From the NCBI GenBank assembly GCA_963691705.1, contig OY829544.1:503501-567500 (forward strand): a stretch of 64,000 nucleotides of DNA, in the 5' to 3' direction. Both the position numbers and the translations under genes were made by a program. The stretch comes from Viola odorata (taxonomy: Eukaryota > Streptophyta > Magnoliopsida > Malpighiales > Violaceae). The notes below the pieces were generated by a model that was not told the origin of the DNA, made no database searches, and worked only from the letters and a program-made list of their open reading frames with translations. Numbering within the stretch: position 1 is the first letter of the stretch; each line of letters starts with the position of its first letter. Below, one piece after another: positions 36,759 to 49,395 of the stretch.

Positions 36759-39721
36759 CTACCTGCTGTCATTTTCTCGGACCTCTGAGCTCTCTAGGTA
36801 AGTTTGGTTCTTTACTTTCCCAGCATTCTCACTGTAATTCACGAGGTCATTGTACATTTTCATCGAATCCTTTGAGAACTCGGATAGGGTCTCAAAGACT
36901 GATGAAAACCCAGTCTGGAAACCATTTAATGTTGTTCTTTGTGTTTCTACCATGCAGTTGCAGTGTTTTTCCTTCTCTGTATCCAGCTTCCTCCTCAACA
37001 TGTCCAACTGATCTTTCTTCTCCATGATCTGATCTGTTTGGTGTTCTGCATCTGATTCAGGTTTATATTCAATGAGTTTGGATTCAAGAAACCTGGTCTC
37101 TACTCTCTGAAATGCCAGAGTTCTTCTGTCAAGCTCTTTTGCTAGACTGTCAACTTTCCTCTTCTGTCGCTGTTCTTCCCCTTGCTGAGCCCACAATGCC
37201 TTCACATCCTTTGAAAAGCTTTTCAATGCGAAGGATACGGCCTTACCTGGTAACTTCTCTATTTGAGACAACCACTCGTGGCAAATCATGAGTAGTGGGG
37301 GGCCAGCAGCTCGATACGGTGTTTCTGACCTTCTGCCTCTGGAGTAGAATTCAACTTCAGGAACTAAGAACTTAGTTAGCCAGCCATGGAGTGCTTCGAC
37401 ATATGCCTTTTGAGCTGCAACGTACTCTGTAAAACATGCACGCCAATTTCGAAGCTCGGCTTCAAGCTGAAGCGTAGCTAGCCGGTGAGAGTCATTGCAA
37501 AACTTCCCGTATGTGGGGCAGGCGAAAGATTTTACTTCAAAAAGGATCTTATTCTGGGTTTCATGAGATTCCAACATAATCTTCCAGGTGCGACTTAGGC
37601 TGCACGAGGAAGAAAATAAATGAAATGCCCAGAATGAAAATCAGAACACAATCACTTTTGGTTTATTAAGGTAATTTCCTTACCCTCTCAACAGTTCTAC
37701 TATTTGAGGCTGCAATTCTTCATCTCTTAGTTTCTCAATCCTCTTTGAAATTGACTCAGCACTTCGAATTGCAACCAAGATCCTGGCGTATAAATCTTTC
37801 ACTGCAACTCTGGTTTTGTCCATGGTGAGTTCATCGCCTCCAACATCATGGTTTCTGAGTCGCAAGCATTTTTTTTCATAGATTTTCCTTGTGCTGTCTC
37901 CCGCCTGATGCATGGGAGATGTCGAAATGAGATTGGATAAGAGGAAAGAAAACAAATCTAATCCACTGCTGATCACAGATTTTAGTGGCAAAAAAAGTTT
38001 CACTACAGAAACTATGAAGATACAACGGAGGCAGATTAGAAAGATTATAATTTACCTTAACCTCTTCGTAGAGCTTCTTTTCCCAAGCATAAAGCCTTCC
38101 AAGTGTTAAAGAATGACTTCCTGAATCCATTCCTCCATAATCTTCAAAGAGATCATTCTTAAACTCAGTCCACGTCGAAGAACTTTTCGAAGTGGATGCT
38201 ACGAGGCTCTTACATGATGAAGGCTTAGATGAAGCTGAGCGGTGCCATGTAATAGCCTGGATGAGTTTTGTTGGGTTCTCTGCGGTAGAATAGAGAGGAG
38301 TTTCAAGAGGTTACTGCTAACTATTTACATTAGATATATAGGAGTAAAAAATGTCATCAATAGACACTTAATCAGAGCCACAAAATGGAAGGTACCGGGG
38401 AGCAATGCCCTGCTTTGTTCACAAACACAGTGAAACAAAGTGAATCTTTAAACCCGATATGAAATCGTAGGAAACAAAACTCCAAAGTATGAAAGAATCC
38501 AAATACACAAATTTTAGTCTGTGCAGTAATGTGAAACAATATGGATGTAAGTAGCTTATTCTGCATAACTGGAAACAGATAAGAATCTAACAAGAAAAAA
38601 CTCTACTTTAGCATACTGATAAGCATTAGAATTTTCCTGTCAACATCCATAAACTTAATGTTCTGGTCAGAAGATTGTTATTTAACTGATATTCAAGCGG
38701 CAATGCTATTTTCTGGAACAAAGAAAGTCTCTCCTATTCTCATAAACATTACAACATGGGAATACTCACCTTTTATTTCTGCGAAGCCAGATTGCAAAAA
38801 GACTTGGTTAGCCTCTAGCATCCTTGACACATCTTTCCCAGAATCATAAGCCCTAATGAAATGGTCCTCAATATCCCTCAATGCATCCAATAATTCCCTC
38901 CCTTTCTCTGGTGTATCAATAACAGTAAGACCTTTTTGATCTCCTTGGCTTCCATTACCACTTCCATCAGCCACTAAAACCCCCTCAACCTCTTCTCTCC
39001 TTTTTTCTTCAAGAACCACCACCTCTTTCTCTGATTCTTCTTGTTCTTCTTGTTCTTTCTCTGGTTCTTGTTTATCTTCTCCTTCTTCCTCCAGTTCTGG
39101 TATCCCTTCTTCCTCCCTCACAATCCTTAAATCATCATCAGAACTTCTCCTGTAACCACTCATATTAATCTCTGGCCTCATTGTGTCAAAAGGGTTGAAG
39201 AAGTCCCACCCAAAATCACTCTGAGGTGATTGATGATAATGATGATGCATTGTTGCTGCTGGTGGCATTTGCATGTAAAAATACTCAAAGCTCTGCTCCT
39301 CTCTTGTCTCCACTTCTTCTTTGTTAGTCTCTTCTTCCTCACTGCAACAAGCCTCTGAAGAAACCAGTGATGAATCACAAGACTCACAGTTAGCAATGGC
39401 CTCCTCATGGGTTTTTGCCTCAGATGGTCTTTGCTGAAGAAACATTGGGTTTGTTATCACATTCTGCTCAGTAGGCTGCCGCGGCGGATATGAAGATGGA
39501 CATGGAGGAGGGAATGTGATTAGATATGGTGAAGTTGGAGAAGAATGGCGAGCTACAAACAGCTTTATCCCTGCTGCTACTGCATATAAAGATTGACAGT
39601 ATTTACAATGGGCTTCTGCGAGTGCACATCTTCTTTCCACAGCTAGTTTTAGCTGCTCTTTTCTCTCCCTGCAGATAGATACCACCACTTCTTCTTCTAA
39701 CTTGGAGGCAACACATCCCAT
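36759..39721 (-). CDS. DUF630/DUF632 protein (bZIP-like, plasma-membrane-linked)
   Basis: Exons 38770-39721, 38056-38279, 37684-37904, 36759-37599; 745 aa, phases consistent. DUF630 covers residues 1-60: MGCVASKLEEEVVVSICRER, then RRCALAEAHCKYCQSLYAVA. The start MGCVASK is a good N-myristoylation signal with a Cys for palmitoylation. A Pro/Ser-rich and then very acidic middle (Glu runs around residues 210-255) leads to DUF632, beginning near ALRDIEDHFIRAYDSGKDVS and continuing through HSLTLGRLYAWEKKLYEEVK, RAVKDLYARI-like helices, NWRACFTEYVAAQKAYVEAL and a coiled coil. Members include rice REL2 and Arabidopsis NRG2-type proteins; molecular activity is not defined. Length is typical. Confidence 0.92.
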
Positions 39722-41358
39722 AGTTGTTTTTTTTCTCCTCCTAAAGCCTAAAGATGAACTTTTTTTGGCTTCTATAGGAGTGGAAGCTCCTTTTTTAGCA
39801 AAGTGGAAGAATGCAAAATGAGAAAGGTTGTCTTTTTAGGAGAATCTATGTATTCTTTAGGGATGAAAAGGGAGTTATTTGGACGAAGAAGTCTCATCTT
39901 TTTCTTAAAGAAAAGTGTTTTCCTGCTATAACTTTGGGTTTTGGAGAAATTTCAGAGCAACCCATTTCATTTCTTGGCCACAGAAGACCACAAAAAAAAA
40001 ATGCAGAGCTAAAAAATGTATTACAGCAGTGTGTTCTTTACTCTTTTTTAAACAGAGGAAGTGGTTTCAGTAGAGCCATGTTTGAGTATAAAACTGAAAA
40101 TGTATTTAGGTCAACAATAGCAGAGAATGTTGGGGAGAAAGAGGAGGAGAGGTTTTGTTAGGCTTTTAAAAATTAAAAAAAATGCAGCAGATACATTATT
40201 CTTTCATTCTTCAATCAAGAATAAAGAAGAAAGAACTTGTTTTTAATATTATTAATTTTTTTTTAAAAAAGACAAGCTTTGGTTGTTCTGCTAATTAAAA
40301 CTGGGTTTACTTACAAATTACAGGTTTTAATGTCAATGGAGTAACCACTCCAGTAAAAAGAACAGGAAATGAAGTACAAAAGCAGCTAGCTTTGAAAGAG
40401 CAGAAGAAAAAAATGGAGGTAGAGGTAGAGACAGCAAGAAAGAAGAGGTTGGGGCTCGAGAAAGAGAGAGAGAGAAGGTAATGGTGTCTTTGTGTTTGGT
40501 AACTTGTACCAAAATGACAACATTGGGTTACAGTCATCAATGCCAAAAACAATTAATAAAAAGTTCTCTGCTACCGCAAAAAAAATTAGCAGAGAGAGGG
40601 AGAGAGAGACTTTAGATTTTGGAGATTTTAGATTTTAGAGATTTTATAGAGAGGGACTGGGAGAGAGAGAGAGGCATTTGAAACAGAACAGAACAGACCA
40701 GTGAGTAAAAAGAGGAGTCAAACGTACAGATAATTACTGGTAAAAGGATGGTGACCAGGCATGCAGGCAGAGACTAGTGAACAAATAAAATAATCCCCAC
40801 CTGACCTTCTTTTGTTTGACATGTTTCTTTCTGGTTTTGAGTTCTTTAAGATTTTTCTTAAACTAATGTAGCATTTCTAATTATGTTCTTAGGATTAGTT
40901 TTCTTATTAGCACTTCACAGTGATGGCAGTGAATTACTATTAATCAGAACTCTCAATCTCCGGGAATGATTCGAATTCGAATTCGAATCTAAATTTTTAT
41001 TGGTATTTTACAAATTTAAAAGTTACAAATATTATAAATGAAGGTATAATTTGAATTTGAATCTCTATTCGTATTGTACTGTGAGTAACTGTATTATTAG
41101 CATACGTTGTTATCCGATAAATCATTAGACTCTAGGCTAAATGATTTGATCAATCCATTTTTTCTTCACCTTCAAATCGATTCAATATTTTTCATATAAA
41201 TATATTTTAAATACAAATAAATTATTTAATTACAGAGTAAATATGAATAGAAAATTTCTACTTCTTTCACTAAATGGCGATATTCCATTTTCCCTTTCCC
41301 GTCTGCAAGTAATGGCGAAAGGGAGGCAAGTCTCAGGATAATGCGGAAATGAGACTTA
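39722..41358. other. Promoter/leader of the DUF630/632 gene
   Basis: GA-rich tracts at about 40456-40478 and 40592-40672 are CT-rich in the gene's sense, and a repeated tttagattttggagattttagattttagagatttt lies around 40611-40648. A 116-residue frame on the + strand (39811-40161) has no family features. Base composition turns AT-rich beyond 40800. Confidence 0.5.
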
Positions 41359-43047
41359 GGCCGTGTTTACCTGGGAGAATTTCCCAGGAAATTCTCCCAG
41401 TTTTCTAATTTTCCGGAAAACGTGTTTACTTGGGTCAGTTTTCGTTTTCTGTTAGAAAACGAAAATTCTCCGTTGGAAAATCGATGAACAAATTTGAAGA
41501 ACGAAAAAAAATCGTTCTCCGTTGGAAAATCTATTTTAATGTTGTTGGCTCTCTTTTGTTTTGCTCTGTTTCCGTTGCTTTGACGTGTTGAAGTCTAAAC
41601 GCCGCGTCTGTTTGTATTTGTAGCCCCTGTCTATTTGTTTCCAATCAATTTGTTATTTCTATTTGTAGCCCCTGTCTGTTTCCGTTGTTTGGTTGTTAAA
41701 GCATTGTTCTTGTTCTGTTTTGTTTTGTGAGTAAGCACTTTGACCCGCTTTGTTCTGTTTTGTGAGTAAGCACTTTGAGGGGCTTTGTTAGAAATTTTGT
41801 ACCATTTATGTTGCATTTCTTTTTGGGCAAAACGTTGCTGGTTTTGCAGTCGAAATGCTATTCATTTTGTTGTCGAAATGCTATTCATTTTGCTGTCAAA
41901 ATGCTGCCCATTTGTTGGCCAATGTGTGCTTAATATCCGTTGGCCAATGTCTACTTAATTGAGGCTGTTTTTGGTCAATTTGAGACATTCACATTTTGCA
42001 CGCCTGGTGTTTGTTTAAATGCCGCAGTGAAACGCGTTTAGCAGAAAATGAAGATTGGAACCTTGATGAATTTGAAAAAAATGCTGAAGGAAAACAAAAC
42101 CTGCATCAACCTGAACATATCAACAGATCCCTTCCCTTTGTATTGAATTTTAAAGTTGCTAGTTCATTTCCTTCAGCCAATACATGTTGTTGGCAGTAAG
42201 CATAGTTCAGAAGGGTACAATTGTATATGTAAATATCAATTGACTTGAGATGTTTGTTGAAATTATCATTGTAATTTCAAACATAATGAAATCTACAACT
42301 TTATGGATAATCCAAGACTTTAAGTACAAGAAATGTGTTAATTTAGTCAATCAAAGCTTTAAGTACAAGGGTGGATTTCTGCAGAACAAAAAATGCAGAA
42401 AAGATATATAATTCCATGTCACTTGTTAGGATCATACTCCTGCAAGCCATCCATATTAGTTCTTCGTCCCACCTACATGTTAAAAAATAACTCATTTATA
42501 AAATAGTAATAACCACTACAAACTTGAATTTGAAATGTAAAAAACATAACACAAAAGGTATAAAATAGTGGGAGGTAAACGTATGAAAATAATTTAGATT
42601 AATAATCCACGGTCATTAATTTAATCCGAATATTGATTAATAATTTATTTTAATAAATTCACACAAACTTATTAATTAATTTGTAATCGACCTTTCTTGA
42701 ACGAATTAGGTTTAGTAATAACTCAACTTTTAATTTTATTAAAATGCATGAAATAAAATAGGATTAGTAATTAAACAGGTTTAGTAATAACTCAACTTTT
42801 AATAAAATATTTTTTCAGTTTTCCACATCAGGAAAATAGTGCGAAGTAAACAGGTTTTTCAGTTTTTCAGTTTTTCAGTTTTCCACATCAGGAAAATAGT
42901 GCGAAGTAAACAGGTTTTCCAGTTTCCACATCAGGAAAATAGCGGCAGGTAAACGCATTTTCCAGTTTTATGTTGGAAAATAAAATTCTCTAATTTTAGA
43001 AAATCGGCAGATTTTTAAACAGAAAATTCCCCCAAATAAACGGGCCC
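41359..43047. mobile_element. Non-autonomous PIF/Harbinger-like element (1.69 kb)
   Basis: Left end ggccgtgtttacctgggaga and right end (read inverted) gggcccgtttatttggggga are imperfect terminal inverted repeats of about 27 bp, flanked by TTA at 41356-41358 and 43048-43050. GGGCCC/TGTTT ends with a TTA target duplication fit Tourist/Harbinger elements. No transposase is visible; the ORF 41996-42199 (+) has no recognised domain. A 12-bp hairpin (41371-41382 with 41389-41400) lies inside the left end. Internal repeats resemble the termini. Confidence 0.7.
42811..42960. repeat. Internal end-like repeats of the Harbinger-like element
   Basis: The phrase ttccacatcaggaaaatag starts at 42821, 42881 and 42924. 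The first two copies (60 bp apart) continue identically into tgcgaagtaaacagg; the third diverges (cggcaggtaaacg). They are joined by ttttcag repeats. Confidence 0.85.
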
Positions 43048-43050
43048 TTA

Positions 43051-44253
43051 AGGTTTTCTAATTAAAAGAAGTGATTAGGTTTTGCCATTTAATAGAGCTA
43101 ATTCGAGATTTGTTATCTGACGTGTCATGTGAACATATTATTTAAACAAGTCACAAAACTACACAAAAATAAAACTTGATCTTTTTGGTCCCTATATTAA
43201 TCCAAAATCTTCCATTAACCCCTTGTATTAATTAATAAAAGTCTACATTGAAGGTGCAAATTTGGGTTTCATTAGTACAACAGAGTTAATACTAGTACTA
43301 GAGAACTTTGGATAAATATGAGGGCACAAAAGATCATTACGCCTAAATAAGAACATTGTTTATAAATGTTAAAGAACATGCCCAGGATCATATGTCATAT
43401 AAGCTTGTTTTAATTTAACCACTAATTTTAATTTCAAACTAAGTACGCATTTACTCTTCCGTCGTCTCAAATTAAATGACACATTTAAAATGTGTTTGTA
43501 CATAGCGCAATAGAATCTGGTTTGGTTTCGCCATCAATGAAGTCTCGTTCTTAAGCCAAAAACTGAACTATCATGGGACATAGGGGATGGGTCCAACTTC
43601 AAACAACACCAAACTCTAACACAAACTCTTACGGGTAACTAACTAACTAACTAACTAACTTTTAGCCCCTCGTCGGCCCATCACTTGCTCGCCTTTGTCG
43701 TTTGACTCTTCTTCTCTTATGTTGTTGTTGTGTCGTCCACTGAAACATCTTCTTGTGCCGCATAGATATGCTTTTAAGTTCCACAAAGCTAATTTCAACC
43801 CTCAAATCTGGCAATTTCACCACCTCTTCTTGTGCCGCATAGATCTGCTTTAAGTTCTTCGTACAGAATCGTTTTCTGTTACCCAAAAAGGGCAGGGCAG
43901 GGCATCGTTAATGGTTACTTTGACGTTTGACCATCACTCCAGGTTTTTCTAATTCTTACTAATTTTTAATTTTTTTGTTTGAACTGCCTGCTATACTACA
44001 GTACTCTTTGAAAATTTAAAAACCAATTAAGAAAAGAGGTTTGTTTAGGTGAAAAGATTAATTAATTAATAGAGGGTCGGGTTGGGTTTTCATGGGTTAG
44101 TGAGAATATGCTCTGACACAAGACTCTGACCAGTGATAGGAAAAAGTGGACTCTCTCTCTCTCTCTCTCTCCTGTCTCCTAAAACCCTTCTCCTTGTCTT
44201 TTCAGTATTCCATCCAGAATTGCATTTCTTCTGCTCCAGAAAAACAAAAACAG
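43051..44253. other. Intergenic, AT-rich
   Basis: Contains an (AACT)n run at about 43637-43661, a ~34-bp direct repeat with core cttcttgtgccgcatagat at about 43750 and 43827, a CT microsatellite at about 44151-44171, and a solitary Stowaway-like fragment near 43455-43500 (cgtcgtctcaaattaaatga). The 74-residue frame on the minus strand over the direct repeat is not convincing. Confidence 0.5.
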
Positions 44254-44255
44254 TA

Positions 44256-44500
44256 CTCCCTCCCGTCCGAATTAAATGACGTTTTAGCATTTATTTTTAC
44301 TGGTTTGGTACGTATCTTAAAGTAGCCGGAACAGTCACTATTTGAGACAAATTTGTCCCTAATTTTTTCTCGGAAGTATACGTTCGAAAAAAAGTACGGA
44401 TTTTTTTGGGGTCAAATAATGAGTCATCCGGCTTCCTCAATATGCGTTCCTTACTAAATATTGGGATGCGAGAAAGTCATTTAATTCGTGCCGGAGGGAG
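44256..44500. mobile_element. Stowaway MITE (245 bp)
   Basis: Ends ctccctcccgtccgaattaa and, inverted, ctccctccggcacgaattaa are near-perfect; both continue into atgac. TA flanks both sides (44254-44255, 44501-44502). This is the best-preserved MITE in the window. Confidence 0.9.
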
Positions 44501-46130
44501 TAATTGCAATGACCTTTACAGTTTCTTTCTTTTTAACAATCCATGGTCTGACTCGGACACCATAAACAAACCATTCTTTTTATTTTTTAAATGTCAATGT
44601 ATTATTATCTCATACTCTCAAAATAAGTTTCCAAAAAATAAAAAAATAATTATAATCAAAACAAAAGGTTTAATAGAATGCTCGAGCGAAAGTAATCCCG
44701 TATTATTATTATTATTTTTTTAAAACAGTAGAATACGGATGAATAAAGAACTCCATTAAAACCAAGTCTTCAATACTCCTACTAAACATCTTTCTCTTAG
44801 TACCCAACCCAACCCAAAAACTTCCGTGGCAGTTTGTTGGTAGTTGGTACCATAGAATTATTGGGCTTTGCCTACAATTGAACTATGCTTAGCCCATCAC
44901 TTGCCATCAAGTGATTGGGTTCTAGTTATCCAGACATGACCCCACCTAGAGCAGGTAAATACTAGAGTAATACGTAGCATATTCGTTTGAAGGATACGGC
45001 GTTAAGACTTAAAACTTCTGTTGAAAAATAGATGGCCTAAAACCAAGACTTGGTTGGAAGTTTTAACTAGCTAATTCGGCATTCTCATCCCCACCGATTT
45101 TATCCTAGCATATAGAATATTAATAGATCATGAATCCGATACGAACATTAAGGATACCTGTGATTCTTTTGTTCGTAAGCATCTGATAACCTCACCCGCC
45201 TAAGCATTCGAGGAAATCACCACATCCCCCCCACCCCCACCCCCACCCCACAAAAAAATAAATAAAGACCTCTTCCATGCCGTGATCATACATAGGAACT
45301 TCAAAGTTGCAGTCATTTGGTAATGGCGCAGCACTGAAGAAAGAAAGGTGCAAAGCACAATCCGATAACTTAATACCGGAAGGGAAAAGAAACGGCCAAA
45401 ATCTTCATGAGAACATGCTCGTCGTGCAGGAAAACATTCCTTTTGCTCAGCACAAACAAATACTACTAATCTTTGGTTCACCATACAGCTAATGCTCAAA
45501 ATCTCCTTTCCATGAGTAAAACTTCAACGAATTTTTGAGCAGACAGAAGCAAGTAAGATATGACGAGTATACACAAAAATCTCGATCTCTTGAACTGTCT
45601 AACGAGTTAACACTCGATGCCTATTTCCACGAGTCACAGTTCATAAATAACATGCAAACAGTCAAGATCAAACAACTCTTGCTAGAATATGTGTACCTAC
45701 ATATTGCTTACTTGTTTGACTTGTTTCCATATATACCTGCTTCCACGTAAACGAGTCTCCACAATCCTGAAAGTATCTGCCTCAGTCAACTAGAAAAAAG
45801 AATTATCAGAAGTTAAACAGGAAACAAGAAGGGGGTGTTCCGCCAAGTTGTGCCATTTCCATGAAGATACACATAAAGTAAAAATGATAAGCGTAAAAAA
45901 GATTCCCAAGAATAACTACAATAATCGTCACCTTCTACTTCTCCATTTCTAGTGGATCTTTTTTTGGTTTTTCTTTTTGCACAGAAGCTAAATGCAAGTA
46001 TCAGTTCCCAGTTAAGAGTTACAGTGTACATTAAAGAATTGAAGAGTGGCTCCACTTTTTACTTCTTTAGAAGCAACCTGGTATTCACACGACATAATAC
46101 AAGAGACGAAAAACATCAAGTGCAGCTCCA
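44501..46130. other. Intergenic, 3' side of the PP2C gene
   Basis: AT-rich. The only marked structure is a C-rich tract at 45225-45250. Short ORFs (44406-44723 +, 45200-45499 -) have no family features. The PP2C 3' UTR probably covers the last few hundred bases. Confidence 0.5.
45225..45250 (-). other. Potential G-quadruplex (C-rich + strand)
   Basis: Four or more runs of 4-7 C separated by single A on the + strand, so G runs with 1-nt loops on the minus strand. Geometry fits a stable G4; formation is inferred. Confidence 0.55.
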
Positions 46131-49100
46131 TCAGCCATTGCCAGCTTCTGTTGGTGTAGTACAAGGAGCCAGCATGTTTGGGGGTAGGTTGATTCCTGCA
46201 CCCCTCACAGATACACTAGAACCTTTCACTGAGCTAGCCCTGCTTACAAGATTTGAATCGAGAAACACAACAACAACGGTGATGTCGTCATGAAAATGCC
46301 GCCGTACACCACGATCAATCTTCTTTAAGTCTGAATATCTCATTTCTCTCTTCTTTGCTGCTTCTTGCAGAGCAGTTTTCACCAGTCTCCGGGCACTACC
46401 CTGCACAAAGGTTTCGAGCACAAACTATAAATAAACAAGCATCTGTCCTTTTTTTCTTTCCTTTAAGAAGATTCACCTAGAAGTCTAAGGTCACAAAGTT
46501 TGATACAGCCAAACTCTTCATTCATGTTTTAATGACAGCAACAAATGGTTGATGAACATACAAGAATACAGTGTGGCTTTCAAACAAAGCAAAATGTCCA
46601 ACTGGCATGACAACCCTATTCATAATTAATTGAACACTCAAATGCATGGTAAAACAAATTTGAAAGACTTTTGTTCTAGCCATATGTAAAAACACAATCA
46701 GAAGTTTAGAGGAAAAAGAAAATAGAGATCTCATTTTGCTGAAATTTGAACCAAATTACAGTGTTAACATTGAGGAAAAAAACCTTCAACATTCTGAAAG
46801 ATATTGTCTCATATAGGTACCATTGCACGTAGATGACAATGAAAAAGAAATGCACATCAGAGCATGAATATCCAACGATCTCAATTGATGAACACAATAA
46901 GTTGTCAGCATGAAATACTGCAAGATCAACACAATGGGTAGGAATCTTTCTGTTTCCTAACCTAACATCACGTTTCAACACGAGGTAAAACTCTACAACA
47001 ATGTTTTCTTCTGATAGAGATCTTACATTGTGAGGATGATGTTGAACTATATCAACAGCTTCTTGATTGCTTAAGTGTTCCCAAAGGCCATCAGATGCAA
47101 ATATAAGAAACTGATCGTGAGGTTGCAGTTGGTGAACTGAAATTGCTGGATCAGCGCTTAATATTGGTCTTTTGAAAGGTTCACGGAGTCGAAACTTAGA
47201 ATAAAGAGGCTCCCTGTTGAACTCTGCCTTTTTCAAGTATACATCACCTATAGACCTGGAAATCTGGAAGGCCAAATAATTCTTATTGTCAGTGAACAAA
47301 CTCAAAAAGTGCGCATCAAGCCCAAAAAACTTGAACTAAAATAGTGTTTAATGATATTTGAGAAGCAATGTTGTAGAAATTTGCCTTTCGATCTTGTTTC
47401 ACATTAAATGCATCTCTAAAATATTCAGATCTAGCCTGAATTAAAATCATATAATACATATTTGTATTTGCCCACTGTCTCCAGTCTACAGCAACTAAGC
47501 AAGCTGCTATTTATTACGAGGGAACTCATTCTCATTTAAGGTGGCGATGAATCATCCAATCATAATTAAGAATCAAAATTTTAAAATCAACTAGATCTAG
47601 ACATATATCAAGCCCAGTAGAAATGGTGCAGTAAAACTTGGTGAAATGGTTAAAGATTTGAGAGTTAAAAGAGGCCCTGCTAGATGCACGCAATAATTAA
47701 CTACTTGAAAAGCTAGCATAAAAAGTCTACTGTGATGTATAAAATCAGAACAAGCCAAAAAAAACCCACAAGCTTAGGATAAAATCCAATATGGCTAGAG
47801 TCCCAATCCATACAACCAAAGAAAACACATAAAATACATCTCTAATAATTTATGTCCAAGACAAGAAAATTTCAATTCCTTCAAGTTCCATAATTGTTTA
47901 GGCTTTACCAACTCTTAAATGGATGTCTAGACTGCCATCACTATGTGCAGTAGACAGCCTTACCTAGACGGTGATAAGCCAAGATAAACAACTTCTCTTT
48001 TTTAAGCCCAAGAAGACATTTCATCAGACCTGTTTCCATACTAAAAGAAAAGTTGGAATAGAAAGTTTTCAGACAGTTAATAACTTACCTGTATAAGGCC
48101 TTTTACACGCCATACATTGTGCTTTAACACTACAATCTGCGAGTCATCAGGATGCATGGAATGCAGCTCCTGTCTCACAGACTCAAAGCAGGCGTTGTGT
48201 TCAGCAGACAGCTGAATCGATAGAACTTCCCCAGTTGCCTTCACAACTCTACCCAAAACAGCACGTGAATCACCAAGGTTCGCAATGTAAAGGGTTCCAC
48301 CACAGATAACACCAACCAGACAGCATGATCCAACAGCTGCAATTTGCGGTTTGATTGGCCACTGTTTAGTTACAAGAGAGAGAAAGCCCTCTTCTGTCGC
48401 TTGAAATGCCTTCCGTATTACATCCACTGACATTGATTGTGCCTCCGAAGTAAACCCTGCAGATGTGTACAAAACCTGAAGTTTTAAGTACATAGTTGAT
48501 AGTATCCAAAAGCCCAGTCAAACTACACTAATCCAATTAGTTGAATTGTTGAATAGCAACGTTCAAAATATAAATGCTACATGAGACTTTGAAATAGAGT
48601 CTCAAATAGAAAATAAACAATAGCGCAACGTCTCCACCACCATCTGACATGCAATCTAGGTAAGGCAACATTGATATCAAACCTCCCTCAGATGTGCCAC
48701 AGTAGGAGCTTATCATGGCCACAAGAACTGGTATGGAAAACCAAACAGCAAGAACAGTGATCATGATTCCCTACTCTTTCTGATTAAAAATCCATTTTGA
48801 GAAAAGATAAATGTGAAAAATGGTAATGAGTAGGGAATCGAAAAAAACAAGGGGCTTCACTTGATGGCTGCAAGTGACATCTATAAGAAAGAAGTTTAAT
48901 ACAAATCTTGACCACGACTAAAAGATAGTCATAGATTAAACCCTTTTGATTCCATACCATCTAAATCCTCAATTCGGCATCCTTCACCATACAGTAGTTT
49001 TCAGCAATATATTAAAAGATCATCAAAACTGAGCTAAAAAACAGATACAGAAAGTCCACAATTTCATGTCACATACTCTTGAGATGCTGAAAGAGGTGAT

Positions 49101-49395
49101 CATTGATGTAGCGTGATGTCTCTGGTCCTCCATGGCCATCATAAACACCAACAAAGGTACCATATGGACCTGACTCATGTGAACTTAAACTGCCTGACTC
49201 AAGCTGACTCTGATCCTCAAGTAAGTTATTCGCCTGCACTACTGCCATTGAAAATTCACCATTTATGTGATGCCCGTGGTCTTTGTACCACAACAATCCA
49301 TCTTGGCGACCTCCTGCATCTGAATTCGTGTGAGCATATCGATCGGACCTTGGCCGAAAGCAGGCCCTCAAAAAGTTCATCAACCCTGATAACAT
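46131..49395 (-). CDS. Clade D protein phosphatase 2C (PP2C.D / APD type)
   Basis: Exons 49077-49395, 48089-48456, 47027-47263, 46131-46400; 397 aa, all in frame. Metal-binding motifs are intact: [20 protein letters not shown] near residue 80, [28 protein letters not shown] near 160, [20 protein letters not shown] near 280 and [14 protein letters not shown] near 345. The N-terminus [15 protein letters not shown] is hydrophobic/basic. Clade D phosphatases dephosphorylate plasma-membrane H+-ATPases and are inhibited by SAUR proteins in auxin-driven growth. The conserved intron positions and C-terminal tail fit the At4g38520-type member as I remember it. The GA/CT-rich stretch at 50487-50541 probably lies in the leader, so a long 5' UTR or leader intron is likely. 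Confidence 0.93.

Noticed and set aside
39811..40161. 116-codon ORF on the + strand upstream of the DUF630/632 gene
   Set aside because: No family features; it lies antisense in the probable leader of that gene.
41996..42199. 67-codon ORF inside the Harbinger-like element as a possible transposase piece
   Set aside because: No DDE or Myb-like motif could be seen; too short to support.
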